NCBI RefSeq assembly: GCF_030812775.1 | Contig: NZ_JAUSTI010000004.1 | Span: 124,001-188,000, forward strand | Origin: Paenibacillus tundrae | GTDB lineage: Bacteria > Bacillota > Bacilli > Paenibacillales > Paenibacillaceae | Reading direction: 5' to 3' | Length of the DNA stretch: 64,000 nucleotides | Part shown: piece by piece, positions 59,649 through 64,000 of the stretch | Numbering within the stretch: the stretch's first letter is position 1 | Layout: every line of letters begins with the position of its first letter | Position numbers and translations under genes: made by a program | Notes under the pieces: generated by a model | The model's database searches: none | What the model was told of the DNA's origin: nothing | The model's input: the letters and a program-made list of their open reading frames with translations, nothing else

Positions 59649-61862
59649 TTGTCTGAACAGGAAACGGTTCTGGAACCTAATGAAGAAACGATAAAGGCTG
59701 AACGCCACGAGCGAATCATCAAGCAGGTAGCCAAGGAATTATCGCTACCCCTGAAGCAGATCCGGACGACGTCCGAGCTTCTGGATGAAGGAAACACAAT
59801 TCCGTTTATCGCTCGTTACCGTAAAGAAATGACTGGAGAGCTGGATGAGAACCAGCTACGAAATATTGAAGAGCGTATCGTATACTTGCGTAACCTCGAA
59901 GACCGTAAAGTAGAAGTTATTCGTATTATAGACGAACAAGGCAAGCTGACGAAGGAGCTGAAGCAGTCCATCACTCAAGCTGTGAAGCTGCAAGAAGTCG
60001 AGGATCTGTACCGTCCGTATCGTCAAAAGCGTAAAACGCGTGCCAGCGTAGCCAAAGAGAAGGGTTTAGAGCCGCTTGCTACTTGGATCTGGAGCCAGCC
60101 TAAACAGGGAGATGCCCTGGAAGAGGCGGCGCGTTATATCAGTGCTAAGCTTGGCGTGGATGACGCAGAGGCTGCGTTGCAGGGAGCTAAGGACATATTA
60201 GCCGAGAACATTGCGGATGATGCTGCCATTCGTGCGTGGATTCGCCGCTATACGTTGGATCATGGAATGCTGACTTCCGAAGCGAAAGATGCTGAGCAAG
60301 AGTCCGTATATGAGAATTATTATGATTATCGTGAATTAGCGAAAAAGATGCCGCCGCACCGTATCTTGGCGATTAACCGCGGTGAGCGTGAAAATATTTT
60401 GAAAGTCGGTTTGGACGTGGCAGCAGATCCGGCTCACCGTCACATGGAAGGACAGATTATTAAGGGTTCTTCTGCTGTACAGGACATTTTGCGTGCAGTA
60501 ATTGAAGATGCTTATAAACGTCTAATCGCACCTTCCATTGAGCGTGAAGTTCGCGCAGAATTAACGGAAAAAGGGGAGACCCAGGCAATCTCCGTATTCT
60601 CAGCTAATCTTCGGAACCTGCTGCTCCAACCGCCGATCCATGGCAAACGTGTGCTTGGTGTCGATCCTGCCTACCGTACAGGCTGTAAGCTGGCAGTCGT
60701 TGATGATACGGGTAAGCTGCTTGAGGTGGCTGTAACTTATCCAACCCCACCACATAATAAGAAACGTGAAGCAGCAGAAGTGTTCCACCGGATGATCAAA
60801 CAGTATGATATCGGTCTGATTGTGATCGGGAATGGTACAGGATCTCGTGAAACCGAGCAGTTTGTTGCCGAGATCATTCAGGAGAATGGCGATGAGAGCC
60901 TTGTCTATCTGATCGTTAATGAAGCTGGCGCAAGTGTGTATTCTGCATCTAAGCTGGCTCAAGATGAGTTCCCGGATCTGGACGTTGCTGAGCGTAGTGC
61001 GGCTTCCATTGCTCGCCGAGTACAAGATCCGCTGGCAGAATTGGTCAAAATTGATCCTAAAGCCATTGGTGTAGGTCAATACCAGCATGACGTTTCTCAG
61101 AAAGTTCTCGAAGAGAGCCTCAAAGCTGTTGTAGAGTCTGCCGTTAACCATGTTGGTGTTGATGTAAACACCGCATCTCCTTCACTGTTGTCCTACGTGG
61201 CTGGAGTGAATGCAACCATTGCGAAGAACATCGTGAAATACCGGGAAGAGAACGGTCGCTTCACGAATCGCCGTCAGTTGCAGAAGGTGCCTCGTCTCGG
61301 AGCCAAAACGTATGAGCAATGCGTTGGCTTTATGCGGATTGGTGAAGGGGAGAACCCACTCGATCGTACACCAATTCACCCGGAGTCCTACAAGGTTGTG
61401 GATCAGTTGTTCAAGGAGCTTCAAGTGGAGTTGGACAAGCTTGGCAGCAAAGAGCTGGCTGAACTGCTGTCTGAGCAAAAGGCTGATCAGTTGGCTGTAA
61501 AACTGGATGTCGGTGTGCCGACACTTCGTGACATTTTGGACAGCTTGCAGCGTCCGGGCCGAGATCCACGTGAGGAAATGCCATTGCCAATCTTCCGTAC
61601 AGACGTATTGAAGATTGAGGATCTCGTCGAAGGTATGGAACTGCAGGGTACGGTTCGTAATGTTATTGATTTTGGTGCCTTTGTAGATATCGGTATTAAG
61701 AGTGATGGACTTGTCCACATCTCACAGCTCAGCAATGGTTATGTTAAACACCCGATGGATGTGGTTTCCGTCGGAGATAATGTAACGGTATGGGTTATGA
61801 ATGTAGATACCAAAAAAGGCCGTGTAGGTCTAACGATGAAGAAACCAGCTTCAGCCAAGTAG
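59649..61862 (+). CDS. tex: Tex: transcription accessory/RNA-binding protein
   Basis: A 737-residue homologue of B. subtilis YdcI. Domains: N-terminal helical Tex domain (about 10-190), YqgF/RuvC-like nuclease fold (about 325-450, with GVDPAYRTGCKLAVVD), helix-hairpin-helix segments (about 490-590) and a C-terminal S1 domain (about 645-735, with GMELQGTVRNVIDFGAFVDIG). Tex influences transcription and RNA metabolism. TTG 59649 is chosen because GAGGG lies six bases upstream; the frame extends further to 59586 without a site. It is the expected neighbour of sprT and cmpA. Confidence 0.96.
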   Translation: MSEQETVLEPNEETIKAERHERIIKQVAKELSLPLKQIRTTSELLDEGNTIPFIARYRKEMTGELDENQLRNIEERIVYLRNLEDRKVEVIRIIDEQGKLTKELKQSITQAVKLQEVEDLYRPYRQKRKTRASVAKEKGLEPLATWIWSQPKQGDALEEAARYISAKLGVDDAEAALQGAKDILAENIADDAAIRAWIRRYTLDHGMLTSEAKDAEQESVYENYYDYRELAKKMPPHRILAINRGERENILKVGLDVAADPAHRHMEGQIIKGSSAVQDILRAVIEDAYKRLIAPSIEREVRAELTEKGETQAISVFSANLRNLLLQPPIHGKRVLGVDPAYRTGCKLAVVDDTGKLLEVAVTYPTPPHNKKREAAEVFHRMIKQYDIGLIVIGNGTGSRETEQFVAEIIQENGDESLVYLIVNEAGASVYSASKLAQDEFPDLDVAERSAASIARRVQDPLAELVKIDPKAIGVGQYQHDVSQKVLEESLKAVVESAVNHVGVDVNTASPSLLSYVAGVNATIAKNIVKYREENGRFTNRRQLQKVPRLGAKTYEQCVGFMRIGEGENPLDRTPIHPESYKVVDQLFKELQVELDKLGSKELAELLSEQKADQLAVKLDVGVPTLRDILDSLQRPGRDPREEMPLPIFRTDVLKIEDLVEGMELQGTVRNVIDFGAFVDIGIKSDGLVHISQLSNGYVKHPMDVVSVGDNVTVWVMNVDTKKGRVGLTMKKPASAK

Positions 61863-61891
61863 TTTCTTTAAAGTGCATGTGGAAACGATAG

Positions 61892-61969
61892 AACAGCCTT
61901 CCCTAGTGAGAATGTCATTAAGTTTATTTGGTTCTTAATGATAGTGCTCTTAGGGAAGGTTGTTTTTTT
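61892..61969 (+). terminator. Long-stem terminator of tex
   Basis: AACAGCCTTCCCTA pairs with TAGGGAAGGTTGTT (one G-T), with an inner TCATTAAG/CTTAATGA stem, ending in seven T. Confidence 0.93.
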
Positions 61970-62097
61970 GATCTGGTTGGATTCTCCTGTGGACTGATTA
62001 TCATTCGAATGATAGATCACTGATAATATCAATGATAAGCTATATAGAGGAAGAGTATTTGATCGGACGGAGAAGGTTAAGCATAACAACGTCGTTC

Positions 62098-62241
62098 TTA
62101 GAGTTCACTGTCCGCGCTGCGTACCGTACCACTTTTCGGTTTGTTACGATAAAAGAACCAACATTCGTTAAGTAGCTTAATCTGGCGGCTGTCTTTTTTG
62201 TGGAATGCACGCATGAGTTGATTGCAGAGCCATTGAGGCAA
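62098..62241 (-). CDS. cmpA: Cortex morphogenetic protein CmpA
   Basis: A 47-residue ORF on the minus strand that short-ORF cut-offs would miss. It starts at TTG 62241-62239, preceded by AGGAGGAGATACCC, and reads MPQWLCNQLMRAFHKKDSRQ then IKLLNECWFFYRNK. This closely follows B. subtilis CmpA (37 residues; MPAWLKNQM..., IKLLNQCWFFYRKK), which times spore-cortex assembly by delivering defective SpoIVA for proteolysis. It has a short extra C-terminal tail (PKSGTVRSADSEL). Location between tex and sprT is conserved. Confidence 0.93.
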   Translation of the reverse strand: MPQWLCNQLMRAFHKKDSRQIKLLNECWFFYRNKPKSGTVRSADSEL

Positions 62242-62390
62242 GGGTATCTCCTCCTCTTGCATAATTCATCTGTATGTTAGCATATGTGATAACAGCCTGG
62301 CCTGTGCAAATGAACCATTGACATTAGGAAATTCAGGTAGGGTTGGGTTGATTACAGTTAGCGTGCAGTTGTGGACTAGAGGTATATAGC

Positions 62391-62430
62391 AAACAAAACG
62401 CACACCCATAGATGGGGATGCGTTTTGTTT
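62391..62430. terminator. Bidirectional terminator
   Basis: AAACAAAACGCA (62391-62402) pairs exactly with TGCGTTTTGTTT (62419-62430), with an inner CCCAT/ATGGG stem. It serves the hypothetical gene at 62468 on the minus strand. Confidence 0.92.
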
Positions 62431-62467
62431 AGGCCGTGCTAACTTTTCCAAGATGAATTCAGTTGAA

Positions 62468-62824
62468 TTATAGCATTTCCATCTCTTCTTCATACCATTG
62501 TTCTAATTGAGCTTGGAGTGCTCGAATTTCAGTGAGTAAGGAAATTAACGGATAATGGCTCTCATGTAATTCGGCAAAACTATGCTCAAGCGCGTTGATA
62601 TAGTCTAGACCTCCAACAATCGAAAGTTGTTCATCCAGAAGATCCAGTTGGTCACATTCGGCAATTGCTCGGGGCAGAACGGGTACGTTAGGTGCGGTGA
62701 GTTTATCGATCTCTTTGTGTAGGCGCAGATTAAGGGCGCTGAGCTGATAAGCATAATCGGCAGGCATTTCTACAAATTGTAATTGTTGTTCCAGTTGCAG
62801 GATGACGTAGCGCATTGTAGGCAT
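62468..62824 (-). CDS. Hypothetical helical protein (118 aa)
   Basis: I do not recognise a family. ATG 62824 is taken as start because GAGGGGAG lies upstream, though 13 bases away; an earlier in-frame ATG (62851) has no site. The sequence is rich in Leu, Glu and Gln with heptad-like spacing (ILQLEQQLQF; LTEIRALQAQLEQWYEEEME), so it is probably a soluble helical bundle or coiled coil. It is followed by a strong terminator. Divergent from sprT. Confidence 0.65.
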   Translation of the reverse strand: MPTMRYVILQLEQQLQFVEMPADYAYQLSALNLRLHKEIDKLTAPNVPVLPRAIAECDQLDLLDEQLSIVGGLDYINALEHSFAELHESHYPLISLLTEIRALQAQLEQWYEEEMEML

Positions 62825-62942
62825 AACAAGTATTAATCTCCCCTCATACATTCTACTTGACAGTGTAGCCTAGGAAACGGTTAGAATTCAAGTATTATGC
62901 GGGAAAACGAATCGTTTAATCGGTGTGAAAGGAGAGGGATCG

Positions 62943-63404
62943 ATGGAGAATGAGGAATTACAACAATGGATTGAACAGGTATCCTTGGATCACTTCGGGG
63001 TTCCGTTCACTCATGAGGCGTTGTTTAATCGGCGGTTAACGACTACGGGTGGACGATATATGCTTAAGAGTCATCGGATTGAGATCAATCCGCACCAGCT
63101 TGAAGTGTATGGGAGAGAAGAAGTCGAGAAGATTATTAAACATGAGCTCTGTCATTATCATCTGCATATTCGTGGACGTGGTTATCAGCACCGTGATCCT
63201 GAATTCAAGGCTTTATTGCAAAAGGTTGGCGGTTCTCGCTTCTGCCAGTCTCTTCCCGGCAGTAAGGGTCGAAAGCCGCTGCCTTATCGCTATAAATTGG
63301 TATGTAAGAGCTGTGGTACCGAATATCTGCGCAAACGAAAAGTAGATCCCAAGCGTTACCGTTGCGGACGATGTGCGGGTAAACTAAAGATGGTAGACCT
63401 GTAA
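62943..63404 (+). CDS. sprT: SprT-like zinc metalloprotease-fold protein (YdcK)
   Basis: A 153-residue SprT-family protein, the size of B. subtilis YdcK. The metalloprotease motif is HELCHYHLH (His67, Glu68, His71), and the C-terminal zinc ribbon is CKSCGTEYLRKR...RCGRCAGKL. Related SprT/Spartan proteins degrade DNA-protein crosslinks in eukaryotes; the bacterial role is unproven. ATG 62943 follows AAAGGAGAGG; the longer frame from 62925 is unneeded. It lies upstream of a tRNA pair, as in Bacillus. Confidence 0.95.
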   Translation: MENEELQQWIEQVSLDHFGVPFTHEALFNRRLTTTGGRYMLKSHRIEINPHQLEVYGREEVEKIIKHELCHYHLHIRGRGYQHRDPEFKALLQKVGGSRFCQSLPGSKGRKPLPYRYKLVCKSCGTEYLRKRKVDPKRYRCGRCAGKLKMVDL

Positions 63405-63488
63405 GATAAACTCTTTATTAGAATGAAAATGAGTCCTGTTGACTTGGCCCTTTAATCATGATAAATTAAATTTATTCAAGATTAATAT

Positions 63489-63564
63489 TCCCTGATAGCT
63501 CAGTTGGTAGAGCACTCGACTGTTAATCGAGTTGTCACAGGTTCGAGCCCTGTTCGGGGAGCCA
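63489..63564 (+). tRNA. tRNA-Asn (GTT anticodon)
   Basis: A complete cloverleaf: acceptor TCCCTGA/TCGGGGA (one G-T pair), D arm AGCTCAGTTGGTAGAGCA, anticodon loop CTGTTAA with GTT, T arm with GGTTCGAGCC. CCA is encoded (63562-63564). Confidence 0.97.
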
Positions 63565-63569
63565 TTCTT

Positions 63570-63658
63570 GGAGAGATACCCAAGTGGCTATAAGGGGACC
63601 CTCTGCTAAGGGGTTAGACTGCGTAAGCGGTGCGAGGGTTCGAATCCCTCTCTCTCCG
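63570..63658 (+). tRNA. tRNA-Ser (GCT anticodon)
   Basis: Acceptor GGAGAGA/TCTCTCC, anticodon GCT in CTGCTAA, a long variable arm (class II) and T arm GGTTCGAATCC. It reads AGC/AGU codons. CCA is not encoded. Its 3' end is repeated 114 bp downstream. Confidence 0.96.
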
Positions 63659-63757
63659 TTCTGAATAAACTTCCCTGCAAAGGGATGAGAACCCTGGAGG
63701 TTCGTCGAAGCATAAGCTTCGTTAGCGATACTTCGCAGTCTCGAATGAAGTGAGAGT

Positions 63758-63783
63758 ATCCCTCTCTCTCCGTTCTGAATAAA
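63758..63783 (+). repeat. 26-bp direct repeat of the tRNA-Ser 3' end
   Basis: Bases 63758-63783 are identical to 63644-63669, which span the T arm/acceptor end and immediate downstream bases of tRNA-Ser. The 88 bp between them contain no gene. Confidence 0.85.
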
Positions 63784-63797
63784 AAAATGTAACATGT

Positions 63798-63847
63798 AAA
63801 TCCCCACCGGATTGAGCTATTATCGCTCCAGCCGGTGGGGATTTTTT
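63798..63847. terminator. Terminator after the tRNA genes
   Basis: AAATCCCCACCGG pairs with CCGGTGGGGATTT, with an inner GAGC/GCTC, and is followed by a T-run. A-rich flanks on the other side make it usable for the convergent gene too. Confidence 0.93.
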
Positions 63848-63892
63848 ATTGTTTCGATATGCTTCGATTACCATAATCTTGAATGATCCTGC

Positions 63893-64000
63893 TTATAAGG
63901 AAATGTTGAGTGCTTCGTATAGCCCTTTCTTACCTGTCTCTGTTAATTCAACGGAGCGGCTTCCCTTCATTTGTCGTATCCAGTCTAGTTGAGATAATCG
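63893..64000 (-). CDS. C-terminal end of a winged-helix regulator (ArsR-like), partial
   Basis: The minus-strand frame enters at the right edge and ends at TAA (63895-63893). The 35 visible residues (RLSQLDWIRQMKGSRSVELT, then ETGKKGLYEALNISL) have the beta-wing pattern of ArsR/MarR-type C-termini, in which a short R-S/A-V/L-x-L-T-x-x-G wing is followed by a helix. The start and most of the DNA-binding domain lie outside the window. Confidence 0.65.
   Translation of the reverse strand, partial: RLSQLDWIRQMKGSRSVELTETGKKGLYEALNISL

Noticed and set aside
62266..62493. 75-codon minus-strand frame downstream of the hypothetical gene
   Set aside because: It runs through a perfect bidirectional terminator, overlaps the neighbouring gene's end and has no ribosome site.
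63570..63783. A prophage or island integrated at tRNA-Ser
   Set aside because: The direct repeat is real but the enclosed DNA is under 100 bp with no integrase or other gene in the window.

Overview
The window is chromosomal DNA from a Gram-positive, endospore-forming, low-to-moderate GC Firmicute, almost certainly Paenibacillus or a close relative. Evidence: tatC-groES-groEL with a CIRCE operator; lipoproteins and an S-layer-anchored (SLH) exoenzyme rather than an outer membrane; strong AGGAGG ribosome sites with frequent TTG/GTG starts; a Bacillus-like block at the right end (ydcC-like lipoprotein, alr, EndoAI/EndoA antitoxin-toxin, tex, cmpA, sprT, tRNA-Asn, tRNA-Ser); and KimA, OpuA, GbsR-like and Btr-like proteins. 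I see no prophage, complete IS, CRISPR array or rRNA.

Layout. 0-3.5 kb: end of a probable Tat gene, tatC, a structured intergenic region, then CIRCE-controlled groES-groEL. 3.6-5.3 kb: small membrane and lipoproteins of unknown function. 5.6-9.7 kb: GH2 beta-galactosidase with a divergent AraC activator. 9.7-14.5 kb: GAF/PucR-type regulator divergent from an amidohydrolase-transporter pair. 14.8-18 kb: AraC/DinB pair, a small possible spore-surface protein, a gene remnant and an acetyltransferase. 18-21 kb: orphan rhamnulose-1-phosphate aldolase and the KimA potassium importer. 21.6-31.1 kb: Ugp-like ABC uptake genes followed by a 1860-residue cell-wall-anchored nuclease/5'-nucleotidase, together suggesting extracellular organophosphate scavenging. 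31.3-39.4 kb: a Fur-controlled siderophore-binding lipoprotein and a Fur-box Btr-like regulator flank an OpuA-type compatible-solute transporter, whose permease carries two tandem binding domains, and its GbsR-like regulator. 39.5-43 kb: an exported beta-propeller-like protein and an ABC-2 pair. 43-46 kb: a divergent HSP90 translationally coupled to a helical-repeat protein. 46.4-51 kb: XRE/DUF3169 pair with a clear operator array, and an MFS exporter divergent from an SgrR-like regulator. 51-64 kb: serine hydrolase, then the conserved alr-mazEF-tex-cmpA-sprT-tRNA block, interrupted by a GH36 alpha-galactosidase.

The intergenic DNA is rich in dispersed small repeats. I define four families: R1 (copies near 14.5, 37.6, 54.1 and 56.8 kb; two copies supply the stop codon of the adjacent gene), R2 (14.6 and 17.8 kb; ends in a compensated terminator hairpin), R3 (19.0, 23.5 and 59.2 kb; covarying long hairpin) and a TA-flanked MITE-like element at 46.3 kb. 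These, the HSP90/helical-repeat pair and the giant SLH nuclease-nucleotidase are the parts I consider most worth follow-up.
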